Assembly: GCF_003584645.1 (NCBI RefSeq)
Contig: NZ_AP017928.1
Span: forward strand, 5,779,501 to 5,843,500
DNA: 64,000 nucleotides
Reading direction: 5' to 3'
DNA from: Methylocaldum marinum
GTDB lineage: Bacteria > Pseudomonadota > Gammaproteobacteria > Methylococcales > Methylococcaceae
In this document: positions 1 through 9,222 of the stretch, piece after piece
Numbering within the stretch: position 1 is the first letter of the stretch
How the letters are laid out: each line of letters begins with the position of its first letter
Made by a program: the position numbers and the translations under genes
Notes under the pieces: model-generated
What the model saw: the letters and a program-made list of their open reading frames with translations, nothing else
Told to the model about the DNA's origin: nothing
Database searches by the model: none

Positions 1-94
1 TTTTCCCACTGCCGCAAAATCTGTCCTCCTTTTTGGAACGTGCCGAGATTCATTCAATAGACAATCAACTGAAACTATAACTAAAGCGTCAGCC

Positions 95-544
95 ATGAAA
101 GACTTATTCCGTAGCAAGTATTCACTCCTATTCTTGATTCTCTTCATCATTCTGCTTTATGTCATTCTCGAAAAAGCAATTCTTCCCTTCGTGATGAACG
201 TGGTCGAATCGGATGTGTTCTTTGAGGAAGAAACGGAAGCGGAACTATTGGGAAATGTGAGGAACGAACGCACCGATTTCGCGCTGATGCACTGCAAAAA
301 CTCTATGAAAGAGGAAGAGATAGTGCCCGAAGACGCGGATTTCCTGGACGGCAAATATGATGCCTGGGCTCTGGGCAATCGGACTTACATCATTCGCTCG
401 GGCGTCAGAATGATCGACCCTGAGAAAGGGCAGGTGGAAAGGAAATTCGCCTGTAAAATTCGTTTGGTCGAGAACGATCCGACAGATTTCAAGAATTGGT
501 CGATTCTCGGCATCGATTTCCACGGGGACGACGAGGAGGAATAA
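95..544 (+). CDS. Hypothetical membrane-anchored protein
   Basis: Not recognised. The 149-residue product has one strong hydrophobic segment at about residues 9-35, followed by an acidic, probably soluble domain that ends in a run of Asp and Glu. This looks like an N-terminally anchored single-pass protein, but the side of the membrane facing the domain cannot be told. The ATG has no strong Shine-Dalgarno sequence. It stands alone on the plus strand, convergent with the HIT gene. Function unknown. Confidence 0.6.
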   Translation: MKDLFRSKYSLLFLILFIILLYVILEKAILPFVMNVVESDVFFEEETEAELLGNVRNERTDFALMHCKNSMKEEEIVPEDADFLDGKYDAWALGNRTYIIRSGVRMIDPEKGQVERKFACKIRLVENDPTDFKNWSILGIDFHGDDEEE

Positions 545-588
545 GCGACCTCCGGATGTTTAGGTGTTTACGGGACATCCATCGGGAC

Positions 589-628
589 GGATTAAAGATC
601 CGGCACACGAATGCGGGATCTTTAATCC
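589..628. terminator. Perfect 13-bp inverted repeat between convergent genes
   Basis: GGATTAAAGATCC at 589-601 is mirrored exactly by GGATCTTTAATCC at 616-628 with a 14-base loop. It lies between the stop of the upstream plus-strand gene and the end of the minus-strand HIT gene, where a bidirectional terminator is expected. There is no clear U-tract, so a REP-like intergenic element is an alternative. Confidence 0.45.
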
Positions 629-657
629 GGGCTTGGAGCGATCCGCCGGTGTCGGAA

Positions 658-1002
658 TCAGCCCGGCGGCCAGCTCATCGGCCGTCCGCCGAGGACATGG
701 AGATGCAGATGATAGACCTCCTGGCCTGAATCGCCCCGGCAATTGATGACGGTTCGAAAGCCCGTTTCCGCGATGCCCTCGGAGTGGGCGACCTTCCTGA
801 CCGCTTGCAGCAACTCGTGAGGCAAGGCCGAATCCGATTCGGACAAGTCGTCGAGAGTCGGAATATGGCGCTTCGGTATGACCAGCACATGAACCGGAGC
901 GCGCGGACGGATATCCCGGAACGCTAGCACATGATCGTTCTCGTACACCACCGCAGGCTTGATCTCGCCGGCGACCATCTTGCAAAACAGACAATCCGTC
1001 AT
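658..1002 (-). CDS. HIT-family nucleotide-binding protein (HinT-like)
   Basis: The 114-residue length is typical of HinT-type histidine triad proteins, which act as purine nucleoside phosphoramidases in the cytosol. The catalytic triad HLHLHVLGG is near residues 97-105, and the N-terminal CLFCKM pair fits HIT proteins with a zinc-binding motif. The C-terminus GRPMSWPPG is also characteristic of the family. It is the last gene of the minus-strand run from dnaX, about 100 bases beyond recR, and may be co-transcribed. The physiological substrate is not readable from sequence. Confidence 0.92.
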   Translation of the reverse strand: MTDCLFCKMVAGEIKPAVVYENDHVLAFRDIRPRAPVHVLVIPKRHIPTLDDLSESDSALPHELLQAVRKVAHSEGIAETGFRTVINCRGDSGQEVYHLHLHVLGGRPMSWPPG

Positions 1003-1108
1003 CGTTTCCTCCGCTGGGTTGAATTTGAAAACGGCAATGGTAAGGTCGATCGGCCGAAATCCATAGGGCTTTTCGGCTTGGTCCGGCAGTCAACTGCCGT
1101 TGCCGAAT

Positions 1109-1705
1109 TTAATAATCTTTGCGGCCGTTGAAGGAGTGTGCCAAGGTGGCGCCGTCGACATATTCCAGTTCTCCGCCGAAAGGAACGCCGTAAGCGATGC
1201 GGGTAGTCCGAATCCCGTTCTGCCGCGCCAGCTCGCTGATGTAATGAGCTGTGGCCTCGCCTTCCACCGTGGTATTGGTGGCCAGGATGATTTCCTTGAC
1301 TTCGCCCGATGCCAAACGCTGTTCCAACAAATCGAGCCGCAATTCGTTCGGGCCGATGCCGTCGAGCGGTGATAGCCTCCCGTTGAGTACGAAAAAAACT
1401 CCCTTGAACCCGGTCGCCTGATCGATGGCATAGACCTCGGCAGGGGTTTCCACAACACACAACTGGGTTCTGTCCCGGCCGGGATTGGCACAGATCCGAC
1501 ACAGTTCGCCTTCGGTCAAGGTTCGGCATTGGATGCAGTGCCCGATTTTTTCGAGGGCCGCCAGCAGCGACTCGGCGAGATTCCGAGCGCCTCGGCGGTC
1601 GCGCTGAAGCAGGTGGAACGTCATCCGCTGGGCGGATTTCGGTCCTACGCCCGGCAAACAGCGCAAGGCTTGCATCAACTGGGACAAAGCCCCGGTTTTG
1701 GGCAT
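1109..1705 (-). CDS. recR: Recombination mediator RecR
   Basis: RecR acts with RecF and RecO to load RecA onto SSB-coated gapped DNA. The 198-residue length is normal. An N-terminal helix-hairpin-helix (LPGVGPKSAQRM) is followed by a four-cysteine zinc finger at about residues 57-80 (CIQC and CRIC pairs) and a Toprim domain (VVETPAEVYAI). It lies 37 bases downstream of ybaB in the dnaX-ybaB-recR order conserved in many bacteria, so one transcript is likely. Confidence 0.97.
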   Translation of the reverse strand: MPKTGALSQLMQALRCLPGVGPKSAQRMTFHLLQRDRRGARNLAESLLAALEKIGHCIQCRTLTEGELCRICANPGRDRTQLCVVETPAEVYAIDQATGFKGVFFVLNGRLSPLDGIGPNELRLDLLEQRLASGEVKEIILATNTTVEGEATAHYISELARQNGIRTTRIAYGVPFGGELEYVDGATLAHSFNGRKDY

Positions 1706-1742
1706 GAGCGATGGGGACGGTCAGGTGTAAGGACTGGCGTCT

Positions 1743-2066
1743 TCAAAATGGCAGCTTGAATCCGGCGGGCAACTCGATGCCGCCTGTCAAAGCGGACATT
1801 TTTTCCTGTTTGAGGCGATTGACCCGGTTTACGGCATCATTCACGGCGGCAGCGACCAGGTCCTCCAACATGTCGCGATCGTCTTTTACCAGACTTTCGT
1901 CGATGCTGACCTTTTTGACTTCCTTCTTGCCATTCATGACGACTCTGACCAGTCCGCCGCCCGATTCGCCCTGAATTTCCATGGCGGCTAATTCTTCTTG
2001 GGCCTTTTGCAGGTTTTCCTGCATTTTTTGGGCCTGCTGCATGAGATTTGCGAGCGGGTTTTTCAT
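1743..2066 (-). CDS. ybaB: YbaB/EbfC nucleoid-associated protein
   Basis: YbaB/EbfC proteins are small dimeric DNA-binding proteins that associate with the nucleoid. The 107 residues begin with a coiled helix rich in Gln, Lys and Glu (LMQQAQKMQENLQKAQEEL), followed by the GGGLVRVVMNGK strand region typical of the family. It sits between dnaX and recR, 12 bases after dnaX, which is the classic operon position. The start is the ATG at 2066, preceded by a GGAGATTTCCC-type ribosome binding site. Confidence 0.95.
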   Translation of the reverse strand: MKNPLANLMQQAQKMQENLQKAQEELAAMEIQGESGGGLVRVVMNGKKEVKKVSIDESLVKDDRDMLEDLVAAAVNDAVNRVNRLKQEKMSALTGGIELPAGFKLPF

Positions 2067-2078
2067 GGGAAATCTCCG

Positions 2079-3713
2079 TCAGTCTAGGGGTTTGGTGGAA
2101 CCTGGGACGATACGGGCGTCGAAACGCTCTTTCAGTGCCCTGATGTTTTCGTCTTGCTCTATTTCGATTTCCGCGGTCCGCTGGCGTTCCTCTTTCTCGC
2201 GCTGAATCCGCAAGGCGGGCGTTTCCTGTCCGGGCGTTTCCAGCTTAATCGTCAGCTTCAAGGGGCTTTTAAAATAATCCCTGAGGGCCTTTTCCAGGTT
2301 GGCTTCCACCCGACTGACGCGAAGATGGCCATGTTGCGGATCGAGAGCCAGGATACAGGATTTTTCGTCCAGGTCTTGCAGAATGCAATTGTTTGCCAAT
2401 TCGCGGGTGAGTCCGGCCAAGCCCATCGCATGGATCAGTCCGTGCCAGTCGCGGGTTGCTCCGGTTCGGGGCGTGGGGGCCGGTTCGATGTCCGCCCGAA
2501 TTGGTGCAGGTTTGGGCTCGGCCCTGATTGGTGCGGAGACGGGATTAGGTTCGACCGAACGGGCCATTTTCGGCGATTCGGCTTTCTTCGGAGGCGTTGC
2601 GCCGACGGTATGCTGTATGTCCACCGATTTCGCCGCCGGACGGAAGGCCAGCATGCGCAGCATCACCATTTCGAAGCCCGAGCGAGGATCCGGTGCGAGC
2701 GGTAAATCCCGTTGGCCGATCAGGCCGATCTGATAAAAAAGCTGCAAATCCTCCGCGCTGATCCGGTGCGCGAGGTCCAGTATCCGGTCCGCGTCGTCTT
2801 CACGCTTGATCGCTTCGGGCACCCATTGAGCAAGCGACGCGTGGTGCAGGATGATCAATATTTGTTGAAGAACGTCCGCGAAATTCGGTGCATGCTCAGC
2901 CATCTGCTCGATATGCTGCAACAGCGCCGGAGCATCGTTCCCGGCCAGTGCCGACAGCAGTTCAAAGACCGGATGCCTTGCCACGGTGCCCAGCATGGCG
3001 CTGACTTCCGCTTCCCTGAGGCGACCGCCGCCGTGGACGATGGACTGATCGAGAAGGCTGAGCCCGTCGCGCATGGAACCTTCGGCAGCGCGGGCGAGCA
3101 GCTTTACTGCGTTGGCCTCGAATTCGACTTCCTCGCGTCGCAGGATTTCTTCCATCTGGCTTCGGATCTGATCCGGTGTCAGCCGCTTCAAATTGAATTG
3201 CAGACACCGGGATAGTACCGTGACCGGAATTTTTTGCGGATCGGTCGTGGCTAGCAGGAATTTGATGTGTGGCGGCGGCTCTTCCAGCGTTTTGAGCAGG
3301 GCATTGAAGCTATGCCCCGACAGCATGTGTACTTCGTCGATCAGGTAGACCTTGTACCGTCCCTGGCTGGGTGCATATTGCACGTTTTCGAGCAGATCGC
3401 GGGTGTCTTCGACCTTGGTGCGGGAAGCGGCGTCGACTTCGATCAGGTCGACAAAGCGGCCTTCATCCACTTCCCGGCAGACAACACACTCGCCGCATGG
3501 GTCGTAGGTCTTTCGATCCTCGCAATTGAGCGCCTTGGCCAGAATCCGCGCGATGGTGGTCTTGCCGACGCCGCGGGTGCCGGTGAAGAGGTAGGCATGA
3601 TGCATCCGGTCGAATTCGAGGGCGTGGGTCAATGCCCGGACTACATGTTCCTGGCCGACGATTTGGCTAAAAGTGCGGGGACGCCATTTCCGGGCTAGGG
3701 CCTGATACGGCAT
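2079..3713 (-). CDS. dnaX: DNA polymerase III subunits gamma/tau
   Basis: DnaX is the AAA+ clamp-loader ATPase of the replisome. The start chosen gives MPYQALARKWRPRTF, the usual DnaX N-terminus; an in-frame start 25 codons upstream would run into the 4.5S RNA spacer. Visible features are Walker A GTRGVGKTT near residue 45, the cysteine zinc module (CEDRKTYDPCGECVVC), and the DEVHMLSGHSFNALLKTLEE Walker B and sensor region. A Pro/Ala-rich linker at about residues 370-420 precedes a tau-type C-terminal domain. At 544 residues it is a full tau form. Whether gamma is made by frameshifting was not determined. Confidence 0.96.
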   Translation of the reverse strand: MPYQALARKWRPRTFSQIVGQEHVVRALTHALEFDRMHHAYLFTGTRGVGKTTIARILAKALNCEDRKTYDPCGECVVCREVDEGRFVDLIEVDAASRTKVEDTRDLLENVQYAPSQGRYKVYLIDEVHMLSGHSFNALLKTLEEPPPHIKFLLATTDPQKIPVTVLSRCLQFNLKRLTPDQIRSQMEEILRREEVEFEANAVKLLARAAEGSMRDGLSLLDQSIVHGGGRLREAEVSAMLGTVARHPVFELLSALAGNDAPALLQHIEQMAEHAPNFADVLQQILIILHHASLAQWVPEAIKREDDADRILDLAHRISAEDLQLFYQIGLIGQRDLPLAPDPRSGFEMVMLRMLAFRPAAKSVDIQHTVGATPPKKAESPKMARSVEPNPVSAPIRAEPKPAPIRADIEPAPTPRTGATRDWHGLIHAMGLAGLTRELANNCILQDLDEKSCILALDPQHGHLRVSRVEANLEKALRDYFKSPLKLTIKLETPGQETPALRIQREKEERQRTAEIEIEQDENIRALKERFDARIVPGSTKPLD

Positions 3714-3756
3714 TGAGGGTTTGTGCACGCTATCGACCGGGATGAGTGAATTAGGG

Positions 3757-3869
3757 CGGCAAGCCGCGCCAGCCACACCTCGGCACACGAATCCGCTGCT
3801 ACCGCTGCTCCCTTCCGGGCCTGACGGGGTTTGCAGAGTATCGCTGCGAGGGGACCAACGCGACTCGCC
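3757..3869 (-). ncRNA. ffs: 4.5S signal recognition particle RNA
   Basis: Read on the minus strand, the segment contains GTCAGGCCCGGAAGGGAGCA, which matches the conserved SRP RNA domain IV loop bound by Ffh (the CAGGTCCGGAAGGAAGCAGCC core of the E. coli molecule). The flanks fold back: GGCGAGTCGCG at the 5' side pairs with CGCGGCTTGCC at the 3' side through 11 positions with two G-U wobbles. This gives an approximately 113-nt hairpin of bacterial short-form size. It lies just upstream of dnaX in the same orientation. Exact ends are estimated from the pairing. Confidence 0.93.
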
Positions 3870-3966
3870 ATTGAACTCGGCGACCCAGCCCGGTGCTCGG
3901 GCTGGGCTAAAGAAGCGTTATTATCGTCGATTAAGAGCACGGCTTCAAGGCTATATGTCGTTTGTT

Positions 3967-4977
3967 TCAAGCGGCTTTGCGGCGCAGCAGTTTCCGCTTG
4001 TGGCGAATCGATGACAGCAGGGACAACAGAATAAACCCCATACCGGTCAATCCGGTCAGCAATTCGGACACTTCGACCACCATGCTGGCCAGCATCAGCA
4101 GGGCCAAGGCACCTATGGCGTAGTGGGCGCCATGTTCCAGGAACAGATATTGATCCAGGGTGCGCTTTTGAACCAGAAAGATCGTCAAACTGCGAACGAA
4201 CATCGCGCCTATGGCCAGCCCCAGCATGATGATCACGACGTCTTTCGACAATGCGAAAGCCCCGATGACACCGTCGAACGAGAAAGAAAGGTCCAGTATT
4301 TCCAAATAAAGAAACGATATGAAACCGGCCTTGTGCACGGTGGTTTCGGCGGATTTGGGGTTTTCGAACAGCGCGGAGAGACTTTTTACCAACACGAATA
4401 GAATGACGCCGGCCAACCCGGCGATGAGGGCGTCCAGGCGCTGGTCCAGCGGAAGGTAGTTTTGGGCCGTCAAAAGAAAAGTGAGCGCAGTGATGACCTC
4501 GATGGACTCCAGTTTACCCAGGCGCGCCAATCGGCGTTCGACCCAGCCCAGCCAATGCAGGGTCCGTTCCGACTCGAACAGGAAGCTGAAAAATACGAGC
4601 AATAGGTACATGCCGCCGAAAGCGGAAATCTGTATATGAGCGGACGTGATATGACGCGCATACTCGTCGCTCTCCCGAAAAGCCATAATAACCACATCCT
4701 GCAGGCTGTGCCCGGTGATGACGGCGACGATCAGGATGGGCAGCAGAAAACGGGCGCCGAATACGGCGATGACCATGCCCCAGGTGAGGAAACGCCTCTG
4801 CCAGCGGAGGCTCATTCTTTTGAGTACCGAGGCGTTGACTACGGCATTGTCGAACGAAAGGCTGACTTCCATGACGCTGAGGATACCGGCGAGGAAAAGA
4901 CCGGTAAGCCCGGCCCAATAATACGCTGTCGACAAACCGATCAGTAAAACCAGGAAGGAGAAAAGGAAATACCGCAC
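3967..4977 (-). CDS. DUF475/TerC-like integral membrane protein
   Basis: The 336 residues contain about eight to nine hydrophobic segments. The stretch SVMEVSLSFDNAVVNASVL near residue 37 and a second LEILDLSFSFDGVIGAFAL near residue 230 are the paired acidic, Asn-containing motifs typical of the TerC superfamily and DUF475 proteins. Those families are linked to metal-ion (Mn or tellurite-related) homeostasis, but the substrate here is unknown. It lies alone between the ffs-dnaX unit and mfd. Confidence 0.8.
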   Translation of the reverse strand: MRYFLFSFLVLLIGLSTAYYWAGLTGLFLAGILSVMEVSLSFDNAVVNASVLKRMSLRWQRRFLTWGMVIAVFGARFLLPILIVAVITGHSLQDVVIMAFRESDEYARHITSAHIQISAFGGMYLLLVFFSFLFESERTLHWLGWVERRLARLGKLESIEVITALTFLLTAQNYLPLDQRLDALIAGLAGVILFVLVKSLSALFENPKSAETTVHKAGFISFLYLEILDLSFSFDGVIGAFALSKDVVIIMLGLAIGAMFVRSLTIFLVQKRTLDQYLFLEHGAHYAIGALALLMLASMVVEVSELLTGLTGMGFILLSLLSSIRHKRKLLRRKAA

Positions 4978-5070
4978 AAACGACTCCGCATTAATTAAGA
5001 ATACGGCTAGAAATTTTCGATAACGGAGCGGCCCGGAGCGGTATCCCCCGGCGAGATCCGCTGAGTCGAA

Positions 5071-8000
5071 CTAAGCTGCGAGCTGTTGCAGCAAGCTGTC
5101 GATGAAAGCGACTTTACTCTCGGGGGTATCGAAGCGAGCGAAAAATTTAAGTTTATCCGGGCCATCCAGTTTGTAGGTTTGCGGTTGGGCCTGGATCAGC
5201 CGGATGACCTTCGCCGGATCGATGGCAGGATTCGCGTTGAATATCAGGCGACCGCCGCCGGAGCCCGCTTCGATCTTGTGTACGCCCAGGGCTTCCGCTT
5301 TCAGTTTGAGTTCGGTTATTGCAAACAAGTTCTTGGTGGGCGGCGGTAAAAGGCCGAACCGGTCGATCATTTCCACTTGCAGCTTGCGCAAATCCTCTTC
5401 GCTCTTGGCATTGGCGATCCGCTTGTAAAGTACGAGGCGGGTATGGACATCCGGTAAATAAGTGTCGGGAATGAGAGCAGGGCACTGCAGGTCGATTTCG
5501 GGACCGGCCTCGTGGGGAAGTATGTCGAGACTCAGCGATTTGCCGGATTTGAGGGCCGCCACCGCCCGTTCCAGCAATTCCGTGTACAGGCTGAGGCCGA
5601 TTTCCTGGATCTGACCGCTTTGTTCGCCGCCCAACAATTCGCCGGCCCCGCGGATTTCCAGGTCGTGGGAAGACAGCATGAACCCGGCTCCGAGTTCGCC
5701 CGTGGCTTCAATGGCCTCGAGCCGTTTGACCGCATCGGCGGTCATCACGGATTTCGGCGGTACCACCAGGTAAGCGTAAGCACGATGGTGCGAGCGGCCG
5801 ACCCGGCCTCGGATCTGGTGCAGCTGAGCGAGTCCCAGCAAATCGGCGCGGTGGATGATAATGGTGTTTGCCGTGGGAACGTCGATTCCGCTTTCGATGA
5901 TGGTGGTGCAAAGCAGCACATTGAAACGCTGATGATAGAAATCCAGCATGATCCGCTCCAGTTCCCGTTCCGCCATTTGTCCGTGGGCGATGCGGATACG
6001 GGCGGCGGGCACCAGCTTTTCCAGGTCTCGTGCCGTTTTCTCCATGGTTTCGATCTTGTTGTGCAGGAAATAGACCTGTCCACCGCGTTTGATTTCGCGG
6101 AGAATCGCTTCCTGAATCAGTGCATCGTCCCATTCGCTGACGAAAGTCTTGATGGCGTGACGGTTGGGCGGCGGGGTGGCAATGATGGAAATGTCCCGGA
6201 GCCCCGACATCGCCATGTTGAGCGTGCGCGGAATCGGCGTTGCCGTCAGAGTCAGGAAGTCCAGTTCGCTGCGCAGTTTCTTGAAATGTTCTTTTTGGGC
6301 GACGCCGAACCGGTGCTCCTCGTCGACGATCACCAGTCCCAGATTCTTGAAGCGGACATCCTTTTGCAAAATCTTGTGGGTGCCGATGAGAACGTCGACC
6401 GCCCCCTTGGACAGATCTTCGAGAAGTTGCTCCTGCTGTTTCTTGGAGACGAAGCGCGAAACCACCTCGATCCGAATCGGCCAGTCGGCGAACCGGTCCC
6501 GGAAGTTCTGAAAATGCTGTTGTGCCAGCAGGGTAGTGGGCACCAGAACCGCCACTTGTTTGCCGTTCTGTGCCGCGATAAAAGCCGCGCGCATGGCCAC
6601 TTCGGTCTTGCCGAAGCCGACGTCGCCGCAGATTACCCTATCCATGGGGCGGGTCGAGGCCATGTCTTTTATGACGTCCACGATGGCGGTTTCCTGATCG
6701 GGCGTTTCCTCGAACGGAAAACCTGCCGCGAAAGCGCCGTATTCCTCGCTTACCGTTTTATAGGAATGTCCTTGCCTGGCGGCTCGCTTCGCATAAATAT
6801 TCAGCAATTCCGCCGCAATATCGCGTACCCGCTCCAGCGCCTTGCGCCTGGCCTTGTGCCACTGCTCTCCGCCCAGTTTGTGCAGAGGGGCGGTTTCCGG
6901 GCCGGCGCCGCTATAGCGGCTGATCAGGTGCAGCGAGGAAACCGGGACGTAGAGCTTGTCGTTATTGGCATACTCGAGCGCGAGAAACTCTGTTTCGATT
7001 CCGCCTACCGTTAGTTTGGCAAGGCCGAGATAGCGTCCGACGCCGTGGTCCTGATGCACGACCGGCGAGCCGACATCCAATTCTTCCAGATTGCGGAAAA
7101 TCTGCTCCAGATTGCGTTCGGTTCCGGATCGGCGGCGCCTTCTCTGTTGAACCTTTTCTCCGGAAAGCTGGGTTTCGGTAATGATGGCCAGCGGAGGATC
7201 GGCCAGCCATAGACCATGATCCATCGGCGCCACGACCAGACAAGGGCTGTTCTCCGCGGCAAGGAATCCTTGCCAGCTTTCGACGACCTGCGGCCTTATC
7301 GAGTGCTTTGCAAGCGTATCCAGTAGCGCTTCCCGATGTCCCGCGGTTTCGGCGACAAACAAGACCTTGCCTTCGTTCTCGGCGAGAAAAGAGGCCAGAA
7401 CGGCAGCCGGCTGTTTCAGCTTAGGATCTATCGCCAGGCCGGGAAGCGGCCGGCAGCCGAAATCGATCGATTCGAATTTTTCGGCGGCGCGTGCGGAAGA
7501 CGAGGTGACATAGATTCTGGGGTGAGCGGAAAGCCGTTCGGACAGGTCTCCGGGCGTGAGATACAGCAATTCCGGTGAGAGTGGGGGGCGGTCAATGTGG
7601 CCGGACCGGTGAGCGTGGCGTTTTGCGGCTTCCTGAAAAAACGCTTCGGCCGCGGCGTCCGTGGCATGGTGCAGAACGATAGTGGTTTTCTTCGGCAGAT
7701 AGTCGAATAGGGTTTCGGTTTCGTCCACGAACAGCGGCAGATAGTACTCGATGCCTCCCGGTGCTATGCTTTTGCTGACGTCTTGAAATAACGGATTGTT
7801 GATGGACGTGTCGGGAAAATGTGTTCGAAAAGCACGTCTAAATCTCTTTATCGCTTCTTCGTCGAAAGGAAACTCGCGAGCCGGGAATAGGCTGATTTCC
7901 CCGACCTTCTCCAGCGACCGCTGAGTTTCCGTATCGAAAGTCCGAATCGATTCCACCTCGTCGTCGAAAAGTTCGATTCGAAAGGGAACGGTACTGCCCA

Positions 8001-8553
8001 TCGGGAAAAGATCGATAATCGAACCCCGCACTGCAAACTCGCCGTGTTGCAGTACTTGCGAAACGCACTCATATCCGACGCTTTCCAGTCTTTGCCGGGT
8101 TTCTTCGAGATTGAGCCGGCTGCCTACCTTTAGCGCAAAGGTATTCGCCAATATATGGGAGCGCGGGGCCAGTCGTTGCATCAGGGTGGCGACCGGCGTG
8201 ATCAGAATCCCGTGTTCGATGCGTGCCAATTGAGCGAATGTTTTCAGCCGCTCCGAGACGATTTCCGGAAGAGGGGAGAAAACATCGTAGGGCAGGGTTT
8301 CCCAATCGGGAAAGTGAAGTACCGATGTGCTTCCGTCGAGAAAAAACTCGATTTCATGTTCGAGCCTAAGTGCGCTATGCGTATCTTCGGTTACGATCAG
8401 ATAGAGCCGCTTGTCCTGCTTTGCGGCTTGGGCCAAAGCCAGAGAATCACCACAGCCGTTAAGGTTTTGCCAGATCATGGACGGGGCGATTTCCGTCGGT
8501 ACGGCCGGTGTGAAAGGCGAAATGGCTCCCAGGTGTTTTTCAGCTTGATTCAT
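5071..8553 (-). CDS. mfd: Transcription-repair coupling factor Mfd
   Basis: Mfd displaces stalled RNA polymerase and recruits UvrA for transcription-coupled repair. The 1160-residue product has the UvrB-homology N-terminal region, the RNA-polymerase-interacting domain (around QDHGVGRYLGL), then a RecG-like translocase. Motifs are Walker A GDVGFGKTEVA near residue 630, DEEHRFG, and TATPIPRTL. The TRCF C-terminal domain is present. The start at 8553 (MNQAEKHL) is preferred over an in-frame ATG 16 codons upstream, because the longer leader is not like the family. Confidence 0.96.
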   Translation of the reverse strand: MNQAEKHLGAISPFTPAVPTEIAPSMIWQNLNGCGDSLALAQAAKQDKRLYLIVTEDTHSALRLEHEIEFFLDGSTSVLHFPDWETLPYDVFSPLPEIVSERLKTFAQLARIEHGILITPVATLMQRLAPRSHILANTFALKVGSRLNLEETRQRLESVGYECVSQVLQHGEFAVRGSIIDLFPMGSTVPFRIELFDDEVESIRTFDTETQRSLEKVGEISLFPAREFPFDEEAIKRFRRAFRTHFPDTSINNPLFQDVSKSIAPGGIEYYLPLFVDETETLFDYLPKKTTIVLHHATDAAAEAFFQEAAKRHAHRSGHIDRPPLSPELLYLTPGDLSERLSAHPRIYVTSSSARAAEKFESIDFGCRPLPGLAIDPKLKQPAAVLASFLAENEGKVLFVAETAGHREALLDTLAKHSIRPQVVESWQGFLAAENSPCLVVAPMDHGLWLADPPLAIITETQLSGEKVQQRRRRRSGTERNLEQIFRNLEELDVGSPVVHQDHGVGRYLGLAKLTVGGIETEFLALEYANNDKLYVPVSSLHLISRYSGAGPETAPLHKLGGEQWHKARRKALERVRDIAAELLNIYAKRAARQGHSYKTVSEEYGAFAAGFPFEETPDQETAIVDVIKDMASTRPMDRVICGDVGFGKTEVAMRAAFIAAQNGKQVAVLVPTTLLAQQHFQNFRDRFADWPIRIEVVSRFVSKKQQEQLLEDLSKGAVDVLIGTHKILQKDVRFKNLGLVIVDEEHRFGVAQKEHFKKLRSELDFLTLTATPIPRTLNMAMSGLRDISIIATPPPNRHAIKTFVSEWDDALIQEAILREIKRGGQVYFLHNKIETMEKTARDLEKLVPAARIRIAHGQMAERELERIMLDFYHQRFNVLLCTTIIESGIDVPTANTIIIHRADLLGLAQLHQIRGRVGRSHHRAYAYLVVPPKSVMTADAVKRLEAIEATGELGAGFMLSSHDLEIRGAGELLGGEQSGQIQEIGLSLYTELLERAVAALKSGKSLSLDILPHEAGPEIDLQCPALIPDTYLPDVHTRLVLYKRIANAKSEEDLRKLQVEMIDRFGLLPPPTKNLFAITELKLKAEALGVHKIEAGSGGGRLIFNANPAIDPAKVIRLIQAQPQTYKLDGPDKLKFFARFDTPESKVAFIDSLLQQLAA

Positions 8554-8639
8554 GGCTATGAACTGATGAATGTCTAATGAATAACTCGGCCGGCAGCGCA
8601 TCGAAAAATTCGAGCTCTCGTCTGAATCAATGCGTCTCG

Positions 8640-8705
8640 CTTCTATCTAATTGTCTAGAATATGAACGATTTATTTTTTGTATTTTTTTAATATACTAAT
8701 TACGT
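8640..8705. other. AT-rich tract upstream of the H-NS-like gene
   Basis: The sequence between the mfd and H-NS-like genes includes a strongly A/T-rich stretch (runs such as TTTATTTTTTGTATTTTTTTAATATAC) in an otherwise GC-rich window. Such tracts are the usual binding preference of H-NS proteins, so autoregulation of the adjacent gene is plausible. I cannot assign a specific promoter. Confidence 0.4.
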
Positions 8706-8759
8706 CACCACAAGATTAACCCAATCCTTGGTACATCAGTCTTATAATCGAGGTAACCT

Positions 8760-9083
8760 ATGAAGAACAATTTAGCAGACCTTTCCGAAGCCGAACTGGC
8801 GAGCATGATCGAAAATGCCCAAAAGGCACTGAAAGAGAAGAAGGAAACCAAGCGCAAGGAAGTCATGGCCCAGATAAAGGAATTGGCTGCCTCGATCGGC
8901 GTTAATGTGGATATTACCGAGGGCACGAAAGTTTCCGGGAGAAAGGGCAGTAAAGTTCCGGTCAAATTTCAAAATCCCAATAACCTGTCTCAAAAATGGA
9001 CCGGCCGCGGCATGAAACCGAAATGGCTACAGACGCTTATCGAACAAGGCCATCGTCTGGAAGACTTTGAAGTAAAGTCTTGA
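8760..9083 (+). CDS. H-NS family nucleoid-associated protein
   Basis: The 107 residues fit the H-NS/StpA/BpH3 family, which oligomerises and silences AT-rich DNA. The N-terminal half is a charged coiled-coil oligomerisation helix (about residues 8-45). The C-terminal half ends with the DNA-binding signature QKWTGRGMKPKWLQ at about residues 78-91, close to the W-S/T-G-R-G-x-x-P-x-W consensus. A GAGGT ribosome binding site sits just before the ATG. It is monocistronic. Confidence 0.9.
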   Translation: MKNNLADLSEAELASMIENAQKALKEKKETKRKEVMAQIKELAASIGVNVDITEGTKVSGRKGSKVPVKFQNPNNLSQKWTGRGMKPKWLQTLIEQGHRLEDFEVKS

Positions 9084-9222
9084 TCGAAAGCTGATCGAGG
9101 TTCCCGGCCGGATCGCCGGGTTCCGCTGAACATTGCTAATGAGCGAAGTGGATCGAAGGGATTTCGCGCTTTTGAAATCCGGCCGTCGGTGAGTTTTGCT
9201 ACCGAGTTTGTAGTGATGCTGG

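Noticed and set aside
5512..7014. 500-codon plus-strand frame opposite mfd
   Set aside because: Antisense shadow of mfd, which is fully accounted for by its domain order.
8743..8748. TATAAT before the H-NS-like gene as a -10 box
   Set aside because: It lies only 12 bases before the ATG, overlapping the ribosome binding site zone, and has no -35 partner at proper spacing.
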